Assembly: GCF_014137995.1 (NCBI RefSeq)
Contig: NZ_JACGWV010000003.1
Location: 310,001-374,000 of the forward strand
DNA from: Promicromonospora sukumoe
GTDB lineage: Bacteria > Actinomycetota > Actinomycetes > Actinomycetales > Cellulomonadaceae
DNA: 64,000 bases
Reading direction: 5' to 3'
Both the position numbers and the translations under genes were made by a program. Below, one piece after another: positions 53,965 through 62,491 of this stretch (position 1 is the first letter of the stretch; each line of letters begins with the position of its first letter). The notes beneath the pieces were generated by a model. That model made no database searches. It had not been told where the DNA came from and saw only the letters and a list, made by a program, of their open reading frames with translations.

Positions 53965-55509
53965 GTGATTCGCCCCGCCCGCCGTCGTCGTCAGCCTGCG
54001 GCCGTCGTCGCCACGCTGCTCTCCGCCGCCCTGCTCCTCGCCGCCTGTGGAGCGCCACCGAAGGTGCAGACGGCGCTGGAGGACGTGGGCAAGTCGGACG
54101 GTTCGGCCATCGAGGGCGCGCCGAAGGGCTACGAGGACTACTACGGCCAGTCGCTGGAGTGGACCGAGTGCGGCGAGGACTTCCAGTGCGCCACGGCGTC
54201 CGCGCCGCTGTCGTGGCACGACCCGGGGGCGGGGAGCATCGAGGTGGCGCTCAAGCGCATCCCCGCCGCCGGGCAGAAGATCGGGTCGCTGCTGGTCAAC
54301 CCGGGCGGGCCGGGCGGCTCCGGGGTGGACTTCGTGGCCGACCCGACCCGCTTCGGGCAGTCGCTGCGCTCGTCGTTCGACATCGTCGGCTTCGACCCGC
54401 GCGGGGTGGGCCAGTCGACGCCGGTCAAGTGCTACGACGACGCCGGCAAGGACGAGTTCCTCAGCACCGACTACCCCTACACGCCCGAGGGCCTCGCCGA
54501 GCGCCAGGACGCGGTCCGGGCCTGGGGCCAGGCCTGCGCCGAGAACACCGGGCCGCTGCTCGGCAACGTGGACACGCAGTCCGCGGCGCGTGACATGGAC
54601 ATGCTCCGGGGCGTGCTCGGCGACGACGAGCTCAACTACCTCGGCTACTCCTACGGCACCCAGCTCGGGGCCACCTACGCGGGTCTGTTCCCGGACCGCG
54701 CGGGGCGCCTGGTGCTCGACGGCGCGCTCGACACCACGCTCGGCTCGGACGAGGTCGCGCTCCAGCAGGCAGAGGGCTTCGAGAGCGCGCTGCGCGCCTA
54801 CGTCGCCGACTGCCAGGCGGGCAGCGACTGCCCGCTCGGCGACGACGTGACCAGCGGCCTGCAGAAGATCCAGGCCATGGTCGAGGACGCCGAGCCCAAC
54901 CCGATCCCGACCTCCTCGGGACGTGACGTCACCAAGAAGCTCGCGTTCTACGGCGTGGCCGTGACGATGTACGACGAGGCCTCGTGGTCGTTCCTCACGC
55001 AGGCGCTGCGGGAGGTCTTCTGGGAGGGCACCGGCGACGACCTGCTCTACCTGGCCGACGTCTACAACGACCGGAACGACGACGGCACCTTCAAGTCCAA
55101 CAGCGAGGAGGCGTTCCGCGCGATCAACTGCGCCGACGCCCGCGCCGAGGAGGACATGACGAAGATGGCCGAGATCGCCGACGAGATCGAGGCCGCCGCG
55201 CCCACGCTCGGCGAGTCGTTCGGGTACTCCGGCATCGAGTGCACCGACTGGCCGTACCCGGCCGCGGAGCAGGAGTTCGACCCGGCCGCCGAGGGCGCGC
55301 CGCCCATCGTCGTCATCGGCACCACGAACGACCCGGCCACCCCGTACCGCTGGGCCGAGGCGCTCGCCGGCACGCTGTCGTCGGCCGTGCTCGTCACCTA
55401 CGAGGGCGAGGGGCACACGGCGTACGGCCGCTCCAACACCTGCGTGAGCAACGCGGTGGAGACCTACCTGCTGGAGGGCAAGGTGCCGGAGGACGGGCTC
55501 ACCTGCTGA
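53965..55509 (+). CDS. Secreted alpha/beta hydrolase (tripeptidyl aminopeptidase-like lipoprotein)
   Basis: 514 residues from a GTG. Signal peptide with lipobox LLAACG near residue 29. The serine-peptidase (S33, SlpD/SlpE-TAP) fold has oxyanion-region NPGGPGGSGVDF, nucleophile S229 in LGYSYGTQLG, acid D456 in TTNDPATP and H484 in EGEGHTAYG. The C-terminal 'TAP-like' segment with its two Cys is complete. Streptomyces relatives cleave tripeptides from protein N-termini; the same is likely but unproven here. The gene is the last chromosomal gene before the tRNA. Confidence 0.93.
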   Translation: MIRPARRRRQPAAVVATLLSAALLLAACGAPPKVQTALEDVGKSDGSAIEGAPKGYEDYYGQSLEWTECGEDFQCATASAPLSWHDPGAGSIEVALKRIPAAGQKIGSLLVNPGGPGGSGVDFVADPTRFGQSLRSSFDIVGFDPRGVGQSTPVKCYDDAGKDEFLSTDYPYTPEGLAERQDAVRAWGQACAENTGPLLGNVDTQSAARDMDMLRGVLGDDELNYLGYSYGTQLGATYAGLFPDRAGRLVLDGALDTTLGSDEVALQQAEGFESALRAYVADCQAGSDCPLGDDVTSGLQKIQAMVEDAEPNPIPTSSGRDVTKKLAFYGVAVTMYDEASWSFLTQALREVFWEGTGDDLLYLADVYNDRNDDGTFKSNSEEAFRAINCADARAEEDMTKMAEIADEIEAAAPTLGESFGYSGIECTDWPYPAAEQEFDPAAEGAPPIVVIGTTNDPATPYRWAEALAGTLSSAVLVTYEGEGHTAYGRSNTCVSNAVETYLLEGKVPEDGLTC

Positions 55510-55547
55510 CCCAGTTCTGCGGATCGGGCACGTCACACGGTTTCGCT

Positions 55548-55577
55548 TTGGAACCTGGGTCATGCATTGGGTACAGT
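55548..55577 (+). promoter_or_regulatory. Promoter of tRNA-Thr
   Basis: TTGGAA, 18-bp spacer, TACAGT, 46 bp before the mature tRNA. Position and sequence suit a housekeeping promoter. Confidence 0.5.
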
Positions 55578-55622
55578 TGGGCCCGCTCACCCATCCGGTC
55601 CTGACCGGTGTGCGGTGCGTGC

Positions 55623-55698
55623 GCCGCCTTAGCTCAGTCGGCAGAGCGTCTCACTCGTAATGAGAAGGTCGTGGGTTCGATTCCCACAGGCGGCTCCA
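55623..55698 (+). tRNA. tRNA-Thr (anticodon CGT)
   Basis: 76 nt with encoded CCA. Acceptor GCCGCCT pairs with AGGCGGC, the anticodon stem TCTCA/TGAGA encloses CTCGTAA (anticodon CGT), and the T arm GTGGG-TTCGATT-CCCAC is intact. Its 3' end is followed within 60 bp by a convergent integrase gene, so it is the integration target of the element to the right, which must have restored the 3' end of the gene. Confidence 0.97.
55660..55698. other. Presumed attachment site (attL) in the 3' half of tRNA-Thr
   Basis: Tyrosine-integrase elements of the pSAM2 type recombine in the 3' part of tRNA genes, and the integrase is next door. The exact core cannot be defined because the second copy should lie beyond the right edge. 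Confidence 0.4.
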
Positions 55699-55758
55699 CC
55701 AAGAAAACCCCGTTCGACCAGGCCATATGTGCCTCGGTTGGCCGGGGTTTCTTGCATC

Positions 55759-56841
55759 TCAGGCTCCGTTGCGGGCATCTCGCGCACCCCCCGCGCTCCC
55801 CGGGTCGTTGTTCAGCCTGTTCAGCCCTGCCTTGTCGGCGTCGGTCCCGAGGAAGTGCAGGTACCGGTTCGTGGTCGCGATCGACTCGTGGCCGCACCAC
55901 GCCTGGACCGTTCCCGGAGCGACGCTGCGGGACAGCCAGAGGCACGCGGCAGTGTGCCGCAGGTCGTGCAGGCGTCGGCCCTGCCCCGTCTTCTCCCACG
56001 ACAGAACGCGGACCGTCGCCGTGCGCCAGAGCTGCGAACCGCCGTCGCTCGTGAACAGCAGATCATGCGGAGCACGACCGTCCGCCAACCCCTGCACGAT
56101 CGACAGCACACGATCAGCGAGCGGCACGCGGCGCATCGACCGGCCCTTGGTGGCCTTGACCGGCGACCCCTCCGGCTGGCTACGACGGACCATCAGACCC
56201 GGTGTCGGGACCTCCACGAAGTTCGCCACCTGCATGGCGCGCATCTCGCCCCAGCGCAGCCCGGTCCAGCCCATGACGAGCAGGATGTCCGCCAGGCGCT
56301 CGTCCTTCATCCGCCAGACCAGATAGGCCGCCTCCAGGCCGTCCTCGGTGAACGGATCCATCTCCGTCAGCTCGTCAGAGCCCTTGGGCACCTTGACGCC
56401 GGTCACCGGGTTCTTCCCGACCAGACGCTCACGCACGCACCAGGCGAAGAACACCGACAGGCTTGCCCGGTACCTGACCACGGACGAGTCAGCGAGCCCG
56501 CCCGCAAGCAGCACCTCGAACGACCGAGCCACCTCACGCTCAGACACCGCCGACAGGTGCACGTTCTGCATGCTCGTCGGAATGAGCCGCCGCAGGTCCA
56601 GGTCCGCCGTGTACGTCTTCTTCGCGACCGTGATCTTGCGGACCGCCAACCACCGGTCAAGCACGAGGCGGAGGCGTTCCTTGCCCGCCCGGGGATCGAC
56701 GCCGCCGTCGAGCGCAGCTCGTTCCCGGTTGAGCCAGTTCTTGGCCTCGGTCTTGGTGTCGAACGTGCGCGACCCCACGAACTGACGACCGTTCTTCAAC
56801 TGCGCACGAAACCGGCCCGTCGCCGTCTTGGTGATGCTCAC
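55759..56841 (-). CDS. int: Tyrosine-recombinase integrase
   Basis: 360 residues. N-terminal arm-binding and core-binding (SAM-like) parts, then the catalytic domain with R196 (TGLRWGE), K near 231, H292-x2-R295 (LHDLRHTAA), H318 (WCGHES) and nucleophile Y327 (TTNRYLHF), a complete set. It integrates and, with Xis, excises the element at tRNA-Thr. The stop is ~60 bp from the tRNA 3' end, as expected for an integrase next to attP. Its start overlaps the xis stop by 4 bp, so the two are co-expressed. Confidence 0.96.
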   Translation of the reverse strand: MSITKTATGRFRAQLKNGRQFVGSRTFDTKTEAKNWLNRERAALDGGVDPRAGKERLRLVLDRWLAVRKITVAKKTYTADLDLRRLIPTSMQNVHLSAVSEREVARSFEVLLAGGLADSSVVRYRASLSVFFAWCVRERLVGKNPVTGVKVPKGSDELTEMDPFTEDGLEAAYLVWRMKDERLADILLVMGWTGLRWGEMRAMQVANFVEVPTPGLMVRRSQPEGSPVKATKGRSMRRVPLADRVLSIVQGLADGRAPHDLLFTSDGGSQLWRTATVRVLSWEKTGQGRRLHDLRHTAACLWLSRSVAPGTVQAWCGHESIATTNRYLHFLGTDADKAGLNRLNNDPGSAGGARDARNGA

Positions 56842-57011
56842 GCTGCTACCGCTTCCAGCCAGGTCGCCACGTGGTCACGCCGGTATCGCGGCAGCGACGG
56901 GGATAGCCACGTCACGCGCGGACCCTTCCCAGCCATACGCCACCGGCACACCGTGGACGGCGCGACCTTCAACCAGGCAGCCACTTCCTCAGTCGTCATG
57001 TACTCGTCCAT
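56838..57011 (-). CDS. xis: Excisionase / MerR-like HTH protein
   Basis: 57 residues: MTTEEVAAWLKVAPSTVCRW then GKGPRVTWLSPSLPRYRRDHVATWLEA. This is the small winged-helix (helix-turn-helix 17) type used as excisionase in AICEs. GGGGAAG precedes the first ATG; a second ATG four codons later is also possible. Placed between rep and int, overlapping int by 4 bp. It should bend attachment-site DNA and direct Int towards excision. Confidence 0.85.
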   Translation of the reverse strand: MDEYMTTEEVAAWLKVAPSTVCRWRMAGKGPRVTWLSPSLPRYRRDHVATWLEAVAA

Positions 57012-57021
57012 CGCTTCCCCC

Positions 57022-58590
57022 TCACCGTCGTGTTTCACGTGGAGCCTTCTGACCTGCCTTCCACTGCGCGTACTCGCGGGCACGAGCTGCGGCGGCCTCA
57101 GCGAGCTCCTTCTCGCCGTTGCTGGCCCAGCCGGTCCCGGAGTAGGACCACGAGCCCTCGACGACGAGCGTGGTTTCCTCGTTGTCGGCCAGGAGGCGGC
57201 GTTCCAGGTCGGCCACGTCCAGCGGCTCCCCGGCCCGCTCAGCCTCAGCAGCCATGCGGGCGAACCTGGCCCGAGCGGTGCGGAGGCGGCCGAGGGTGAC
57301 GGAGTAGCGGCGTGACTTGGACGAGAAGTGGCCCCTGAAGCCGAGCATGTGCGCCCACTTCGCCAGCAGCCGGTACGGCGAGTTGATGCACTCCCCGCAC
57401 ACGCACCCGTCCTCGTCCTCCTCCGGCTCGTATCCGTCCGGACGGCAGGCGGTGGCAGCACGGTCAGCCAGGCGGCGGCACTGCCGGGTCAGGCGGGACA
57501 GATGCGGGCGGGGTGCGACAGGGTCGACGTTGGTGGACTTGGTGGCGTACTTCGCCAGGTACCCCGCGACCTGTTCCGGGCCGAGAGTGTCGCTGGAGCG
57601 TGCTTCGTCGGCGACGCTGCCCGGCAGGCCAGTGCTCACGGTCCGCGTATCAACCTGGACCCCGAAGGCCAGTTTGCGCGGCACGTCGGCACCATCGACC
57701 GGAACAGCTACGTACTCCACCCCGAGAGCGGCAGACTCGATCAGACCCTTCAGCGTGTCCCCGTCCACGGGCGCCATCGACCCCGGACCGTCCGGACCGT
57801 CCAGGCGCACCAAGGCGTGGAAGTGAACGGACCCGCGCGCCTGGTACTCAGCCACCTTGGCGTACTGCATGGAGACCGCGTGCTTCAGCTCGGTGTCCGT
57901 CAGGCCCAGGTAGGACGCGAGGGCACGCCGGAGCGCGATCGTGAACCGGCGCCACAGTTCCGGGGCGTGCCACTGCCAGACGATGGCGGTGTCCCAGTCG
58001 TAGCAGTCCCAGCACAGCGGCGAGCCAACAGCCTGGTCGTTCTCGGTGTGGACGCGCATGCAGGACTTGGACCGGCCATGCGGGCAGACCTTGGCGCGGT
58101 CGAAGGGGCGGCAGGTGCCTCCGGTCTTGTGCCCGTCCTTTTTCCGGATGCCGTGGACGTGCCCGAACGACGGCGCGGTCAGGGTCGCGAACACCAGGGG
58201 TGCGTCTGCGACGGTCTCGGGGACGGTCTTGCCGCCGAGGAGGCCGGATCGGATCATCGCGAACGTGTCGCGGGCGTAGACACGGGAGCAGGCCGGGCAG
58301 ATGTCGGCACGCCGGTTCCCGCACGGCCGGTAGAGCTGGCCCATCGGGGCGTCGGCCGAGTGGTACTCGGAGACGACCTCACCGGTCGTGGTGTCGACGG
58401 TCATGGAGGACCCGTTGAGGCGGATCGGGTGGGAGCAGTAGCCGACAGCCGCGGCGGTGTCGGCGAAGGCGTCCAGGGCGTTGCGGAAGGTGCGGCCACG
58501 GGCGGACTGGGTAGCGAACCCCAGAGCGCCCGGGCCGACCTCCAACGGTGCGTGCTCCCCGAAGCCGGAGAACGTCAGAGCGGTGTTCAT
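57022..58590 (-). CDS. Rolling-circle replication initiator (RepSA-like)
   Basis: 522 residues. The HUH-endonuclease signature is present: motif 1 FATLTAPSFGHVH, metal-binding H256-x-H258 in GSVHFHALVRLDG, and the Tyr/Lys motif at 344-351 in AGYLAKYATKSTN, where Y344 or Y348 would nick the origin. Cysteine pairs (CGNRRADICPAC, CWDC, CVCGEC) suggest zinc binding. This is the RepSA family of pSAM2-type elements, which replicate as a circle before transfer. The origin is usually in or near the gene; none could be marked. The start overlaps the WhiB-like stop. Confidence 0.9.
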   Translation of the reverse strand: MNTALTFSGFGEHAPLEVGPGALGFATQSARGRTFRNALDAFADTAAAVGYCSHPIRLNGSSMTVDTTTGEVVSEYHSADAPMGQLYRPCGNRRADICPACSRVYARDTFAMIRSGLLGGKTVPETVADAPLVFATLTAPSFGHVHGIRKKDGHKTGGTCRPFDRAKVCPHGRSKSCMRVHTENDQAVGSPLCWDCYDWDTAIVWQWHAPELWRRFTIALRRALASYLGLTDTELKHAVSMQYAKVAEYQARGSVHFHALVRLDGPDGPGSMAPVDGDTLKGLIESAALGVEYVAVPVDGADVPRKLAFGVQVDTRTVSTGLPGSVADEARSSDTLGPEQVAGYLAKYATKSTNVDPVAPRPHLSRLTRQCRRLADRAATACRPDGYEPEEDEDGCVCGECINSPYRLLAKWAHMLGFRGHFSSKSRRYSVTLGRLRTARARFARMAAEAERAGEPLDVADLERRLLADNEETTLVVEGSWSYSGTGWASNGEKELAEAAAARAREYAQWKAGQKAPRETRR

Positions 58591-58874
58591 GCTGCTGCCT
58601 GTTCGGGCAGATCGAGACCGGGCAGCGTGTCCTGCACAGCGACCGCCGCCGAGGACTCCGGCCAGACGGTCAGGTCACGCCCAGCCCAGAACCCGGCCGT
58701 GGTCTCGGTGACGACCGTGGAGACCTCACACGCGGCCAGCACGGGGCAGGCGGCGCACACCCGGGCCATGCGGGCACGGTCGGCGGGGGAGGTGTCCTCG
58801 GCGGTCCAGGGCAGATCCCGCAGGCCCTCACGGGCGCACGCGGCGCCGAGCATCCAGCCCGTGGCGGGGATCAT
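58587..58874 (-). CDS. WhiB-family iron-sulphur protein
   Basis: 95 residues with the four cluster cysteines C13, C40, C43 and C49 (C-x26-C-x2-C-x5-C in CAACPVLAAC) and a GFWAGRD turn in place of the usual G[VI]WGG. WhiB proteins bind a 4Fe-4S cluster and region 4 of the housekeeping sigma factor to alter transcription. An element-encoded copy may tune host or element genes during transfer. It lacks the strongly basic C-terminal tail of the DNA-binding chromosomal members and ends in an acidic LPGLDLPEQ. It overlaps rep and the SpdB-like gene by 4 bp each. Confidence 0.88.
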   Translation of the reverse strand: MIPATGWMLGAACAREGLRDLPWTAEDTSPADRARMARVCAACPVLAACEVSTVVTETTAGFWAGRDLTVWPESSAAVAVQDTLPGLDLPEQAAA

Positions 58875-59560
58875 GCTTCGGCCGCCGTCAGGTTCAGGCC
58901 GGGCAGGTCCAGGGCGTCCTGAGTGATCGGACGGACCCGACCAAGACGCGGACGCCGAGCAACCGGAGCAGGAGCGGCAGCCGGGGCTGCGGCCGGAGCG
59001 GGCGATTCGGCCGGCAAAGGCTCAGGGACCGGCACGGGCTCCGGCTCGACGACGGGCGCAGGCTCGATGACTGTCACCGGCTCCGGCTCGACCACGGCCA
59101 CCTCGGCCACCGGTGCGGGCTCGATGGCGGGACGGTCAGCGACCACGAGAGACGCCAGGGCGTGGGTCGAGGTCAGGACTGAGAGCGGGGCCAGCGCCAC
59201 CAGGACGACGCCGACGATGGTCCGCAGCTCGGGGCCGACGTCGTAGGCGTGGGCGGCGTTCGCGCCGATGCTCACGACGGTGAACCCGAACATCAGGGTC
59301 CAGGCCCACGCCGAGGAGTGCCCACGGTCGCGCAGCACGAGGGCCACCAGGCCGTACACGAGCACCGAGGCGTCGATGACGACGGGCACGAGGAACGCCA
59401 GCGCCTCCGGCACCCGACCCCACAGCGCGGCATCCCGGAGAGACGCGAAGGACAGTGCGAACGAGGCCAGTGCGACAGCCAGAGTCAGGACGACGGTGAA
59501 GACGAGCACGGGCCGGGAATCGGCCGCGATCCGGGCCACAGGCCCAGGGGTGCGATTCAT
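58871..59560 (-). CDS. SpdB-like membrane protein (DUF2637)
   Basis: 229 residues with four transmembrane helices in the first ~125 residues (VLVFTVVLTLAVALASFALS, ALAFLVPVVIDASVLVYGLV, SAWAWTLMFGFTVVSIGANA, TIVGVVLVALAPLSVLTSTH). A Pro/Glu/Val-rich cytoplasmic tail follows (VVEPEPVTVIEPAPVVEPEP). DUF2637 proteins are regularly found beside tra genes of AICEs and plasmids and are thought to help intramycelial spread. Its position between traB-like and whiB-like genes fits. Confidence 0.85.
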   Translation of the reverse strand: MNRTPGPVARIAADSRPVLVFTVVLTLAVALASFALSFASLRDAALWGRVPEALAFLVPVVIDASVLVYGLVALVLRDRGHSSAWAWTLMFGFTVVSIGANAAHAYDVGPELRTIVGVVLVALAPLSVLTSTHALASLVVADRPAIEPAPVAEVAVVEPEPVTVIEPAPVVEPEPVPVPEPLPAESPAPAAAPAAAPAPVARRPRLGRVRPITQDALDLPGLNLTAAEA

Positions 59561-59562
59561 GA

Positions 59563-61209
59563 TCAGACCTCCTCAGGGGTAGCGGCCGGAACGGCCGGAC
59601 GGGTCGTGCGGGGCTTGCGCGGTGCGCGAGGCTTACGGGTACGAGTACGAGGCGCGGGAGCGTCCTCGTTGGTGGGCTTGCCCGCGTTGTCGTTCGGCGT
59701 GGTGCGGCGAGCAGCAGCGGCCCAGGCGTTGGCAGCGTCGGCACCGTCGCGGGGCTCGGGGGCGGCGTGGGAGGCCGGGGCGGCGTACCGCTGGGCGACC
59801 TCGCGGATGAGTTCGTCGGGCCAGTACGCGAACCGGACCATTACCGGTGCGCCGTCCTCCCGGACGAGGTACCCGGTGCCGGGGTCCGAGCGGGAGATTT
59901 CGTGTGCCGGGGCCTGGAGTGCGGCCGGGCCGAGCACCATGTCCGACTCGACGTCGGAGTCCAGGCGCAGGGCGATCTTCTGGGGGTAGAGGTTGCGCTG
60001 GCCCACGGCCTCCTGGCGGGGGTTCTGCACGCAGGAGACGACCACGACACCGAGCGCGCGACCCTGGGTCAGGATCTTGGACATGAGCCGGTCGGCCTCA
60101 CGCCGGGTCTCGAACTCGGAGTACGCCATCAGGTCGGCGAGCTCGTCGATCATCAGGACGTGCAGCGGCTCCGCAGAGGTCGGGACGTGCAGGCGGGAGA
60201 CGCCGCGCATGGACTCCTTGCGGCGGTCGATGACCCGCATCAGAGCCCGCAGGACCTCGATCGAGTCCTCAGTGGTGTAGGCGACGCGGCCGAACAGGGC
60301 ACGGCCCATCTCGAGTTCCACGCCGCCCTTGAGGTCGAGACCCCAGGCGCAGACGGTGCCGTCGTGGATCGCGGGGGCCAGGCCGCCGATGACCGACCAC
60401 AGCACCGACCCCTTACCGGCACCGGTGGCACCCGCCACGAGGGTGTGACGGCCCCGCACGACCATCTCAGCGACGTGACCGGTCCGGGACAGGCCGACGG
60501 GCAGGGCGTCCGGGTTGGCGCCCTCCAGGACGGGCATGCGAGCCATGACGGGGGCGATGCGGTAGGTGGTGAACAGGGCCAGGTCCAGGACGCCGGGCTT
60601 GACCGGGGTGACCTCGAACCCGTGCGCCCGGTACGCCGAAGCGATGGCCGGGGCGGCGCGGTGCAGGGTGTCTGGGGTCTGGCCAGGGAACGTCTCGACC
60701 CGGAGCACGACCGCGCCGGGCTGGTGGGAGACGTGCCGCAGCTTCGAGACCGTGACGGTGCCGTCCGGCTCGGCGCGGTACAGGGAGCAGGAGCGGGCGA
60801 CCTCGGGCCAGTACGCGGCCATCCTGTGCGCGTGGACCCGACGCCGGTACCGGGCCGGTGCGATCATCGCAAACAGGCCCAGCACGATCCCCGGGGACAG
60901 GAAGACCAGCAGCGCCAGGAGCGGGCCGGTGATCCGGTCCCCGGGGGTCTCGGCCAGGGTGAGGATGCCCCACCAGCCGACCGAGACGACGACGCCGAAC
61001 ACGGTCGGCATCCAATGCCGGGCAGCCCACACGGTCAGGGCCCGCGTGAACATCCAGTCCCGATACGCGATCCACGCCGCGACCCGCCACGTCTTGCCCA
61101 TCCAGTCGGAGCGACCCACCGTGGAGGCACGAACCGCGGTACGGGCCGAGGTGACTCGGGCGTCCAGGCGGGCACGCAGTCCCGTGTTCGGCGTCGTCGG
61201 GGTGCTCAT
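59563..61209 (-). CDS. FtsK/SpoIIIE-type DNA translocase (TraSA/TraB-like transfer protein)
   Basis: 548 residues. Two membrane helices (~83-103 and ~110-140), then the motor domain with Walker A VAGATGAGKGSVLW near 268 and Walker B LHVLMIDELADLM near 352. The RQEAVGQRNLYPQKIALRLD region is typical of actinomycete Tra proteins. It would pump double-stranded element DNA into a recipient cell, the only protein needed for transfer in pSAM2-type systems. A Lys/Arg/Pro-rich tail replaces the usual gamma-like winged helix, so recognition of transfer repeats (clt) is uncertain. The start overlaps the next upstream gene by 4 bp. Confidence 0.93.
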   Translation of the reverse strand: MSTPTTPNTGLRARLDARVTSARTAVRASTVGRSDWMGKTWRVAAWIAYRDWMFTRALTVWAARHWMPTVFGVVVSVGWWGILTLAETPGDRITGPLLALLVFLSPGIVLGLFAMIAPARYRRRVHAHRMAAYWPEVARSCSLYRAEPDGTVTVSKLRHVSHQPGAVVLRVETFPGQTPDTLHRAAPAIASAYRAHGFEVTPVKPGVLDLALFTTYRIAPVMARMPVLEGANPDALPVGLSRTGHVAEMVVRGRHTLVAGATGAGKGSVLWSVIGGLAPAIHDGTVCAWGLDLKGGVELEMGRALFGRVAYTTEDSIEVLRALMRVIDRRKESMRGVSRLHVPTSAEPLHVLMIDELADLMAYSEFETRREADRLMSKILTQGRALGVVVVSCVQNPRQEAVGQRNLYPQKIALRLDSDVESDMVLGPAALQAPAHEISRSDPGTGYLVREDGAPVMVRFAYWPDELIREVAQRYAAPASHAAPEPRDGADAANAWAAAARRTTPNDNAGKPTNEDAPAPRTRTRKPRAPRKPRTTRPAVPAATPEEV

Positions 61210-61448
61210 CGGTCCCGTCCCTCCTTCTCGATCTCGTCGGCGAGGGTGCGCGAGGCGCGGTCGGCGGTCTCCTGGGCGTCTTTGAGCGCGATGAACGCGG
61301 CGTACAGGGCCTCGGAGACGTCATCCAGGCCAATCTCGGTGGCCCACTGGTCCATCCGCCCGACCATGACCCGGGAGGTCTCCAGGTCCTTGCCCATCTC
61401 CGCCAGCAGGTCGGGGTGGTCCTTCTTCGTGATCTGTCGCTTGAGCAT
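61206..61448 (-). CDS. Small protein of unknown function, element-borne (80 aa)
   Basis: 80 residues, almost entirely predicted helix (DLLAEMGKDLETSRVMVGRM, EALYAAFIALKDAQETADRASRTLADEIEK) with a heptad-like pattern that could form a coiled coil. No family was recognised. It overlaps the translocase start by 4 bp and shares one base with the preceding gene's end, so it belongs to the transfer operon. No membrane segment or DNA-binding motif is visible. Confidence 0.7.
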   Translation of the reverse strand: MLKRQITKKDHPDLLAEMGKDLETSRVMVGRMDQWATEIGLDDVSEALYAAFIALKDAQETADRASRTLADEIEKEGRDR

Positions 61449-61693
61449 CAGCCCATCTCCTTCTGTCCGAGTCGTCGCTTGGTCTCATCGAGCTGTTCGA
61501 CCAGGGCCGCCGAGGCCCGGTCCATGCGGTCGTACTGGTCGGCCGTAGCCGGGTCGGTCGGGGACTGCGGGAAGACGGTCAGGGCCCACGCGAGGGCATC
61601 GATCGCTTCCCCAAGGCACCCGGAGACCTGCCACCACGCCTCCTGTTCGGTGCGCGGCATCACGTCGCCGTCGCCGGGGCCGGTCGTCATCAC
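61448..61693 (-). CDS. Small protein of unknown function, element-borne (81 aa)
   Basis: 81 residues, helical, with WWQVSGCLGEAIDALAWALTVF as a hydrophobic helix and DRASAALVEQLDETKRRLGQ as an amphipathic one. No known family. Overlaps both neighbours in the operon by 1-4 bp. An internal ATG (MPRTEQEAWW) nine codons... near residue 12 is an alternative start. Confidence 0.65.
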   Translation of the reverse strand: MMTTGPGDGDVMPRTEQEAWWQVSGCLGEAIDALAWALTVFPQSPTDPATADQYDRMDRASAALVEQLDETKRRLGQKEMG

Positions 61694-61935
61694 TGGCCCT
61701 CGTCCTCAGCACGCAGGCGACGGGCCACGTCCTCACGCGCGGCACCGATCCGGGTAGCCACCGCGCGCAGCTCTTCGAGGGCCGGGTCGTGGGCGTTGGT
61801 GTACTTGCTCAGGCCCGCCAGCGGCTCGACCGCGCGCAGCACATTGAAGTTCGCCTCACCAAGGCGGTGGTTCGCCTCGTCCAGCGCGTTCACCGCCCGC
61901 TGGTTGACCTGTCGGGTCGTCTCGTCCAGTGCCAT
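61690..61935 (-). CDS. Small helical protein, paralogue of the preceding gene in the operon (81 aa)
   Basis: 81 residues. The start ALDETTRQVNQRAVNALDEA closely resembles the start of the adjacent upstream gene, showing tandem duplication. The rest is helical (GAAREDVARRLRAEDEGQ). It overlaps its neighbours by 4 bp and 1 bp. Function unknown. Confidence 0.7.
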   Translation of the reverse strand: MALDETTRQVNQRAVNALDEANHRLGEANFNVLRAVEPLAGLSKYTNAHDPALEELRAVATRIGAAREDVARRLRAEDEGQ

Positions 61936-62183
61936 CAGCTCTTCCCCTCCTGTTCCATACGCAGCCGCACGGCGATCAAGTGACGGGTCTGGGACATCCG
62001 TCCGGACGTGGTCTCGGCGTCCTCGATCAGGTCGTCATATGCCCCGGTCAGCACCGCCACATCGATCACGTGACGCTGGGCGCGGTTCCACGCCTCTGAG
62101 GCCTGAGCACCCGCGATCTGGGCGGCCAGCAAGGCGTCGACCACCTCCTGATTGACCTGCCCAGTCGTCTCGTTGGTTGCCAT
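61935..62183 (-). CDS. Small helical protein, paralogue of the following gene in the operon (82 aa)
   Basis: 82 residues beginning ATNETTGQVNQEVVDALLAA, shared in pattern (ETT-QVNQ--V-AL) with the next gene. The C-terminal half TTSGRMSQTRHLIAVRLRME also follows the same helix-Arg-rich plan. No family recognised. One-base overlaps at both ends show tight coupling in the operon. Confidence 0.7.
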   Translation of the reverse strand: MATNETTGQVNQEVVDALLAAQIAGAQASEAWNRAQRHVIDVAVLTGAYDDLIEDAETTSGRMSQTRHLIAVRLRMEQEGKS

Positions 62184-62488
62184 CAGCTCTTCCCCTTCCC
62201 TCGGCGGCCGACCCAGGTGCCGGACTCGTCGTAGAACTCGGGCCGCTCGGCCCGGTGCGCGGTCGACGCCGCGAGACTGATTTCCGTGTGCAGGGTCTCG
62301 GCCTGCTCATGCATGCCCCGGACCTGCTCAGCAGTGCCGAAGACCCCGGCACGGTCGAGGGTTCGGGCCGCACCGTTCAGCGCGGTCACGGCCTCAGACA
62401 TGTACGTCGCCGCGTTGCCCAGCGCCTCGGCCCTGCCCGTGGGGGCGGGTAGTGGAGCGCCCGCCCCCGAGCAGTTGTCGCCGGTCAT
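62183..62488 (-). CDS. Small protein of unknown function, element-borne (101 aa)
   Basis: 101 residues. A Pro/Ala-rich start, then two long helices (EALGNAATYMSEAVTALNGA, TAEQVRGMHEQAETLHTEIS) and a basic tail WVGRRGKGKS. It resembles the neighbouring small genes in being all-helical, with no recognised family. It lies three bases after the pra-like gene. Confidence 0.7.
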   Translation of the reverse strand: MTGDNCSGAGAPLPAPTGRAEALGNAATYMSEAVTALNGAARTLDRAGVFGTAEQVRGMHEQAETLHTEISLAASTAHRAERPEFYDESGTWVGRRGKGKS

Positions 62489-62491
62489 CGG

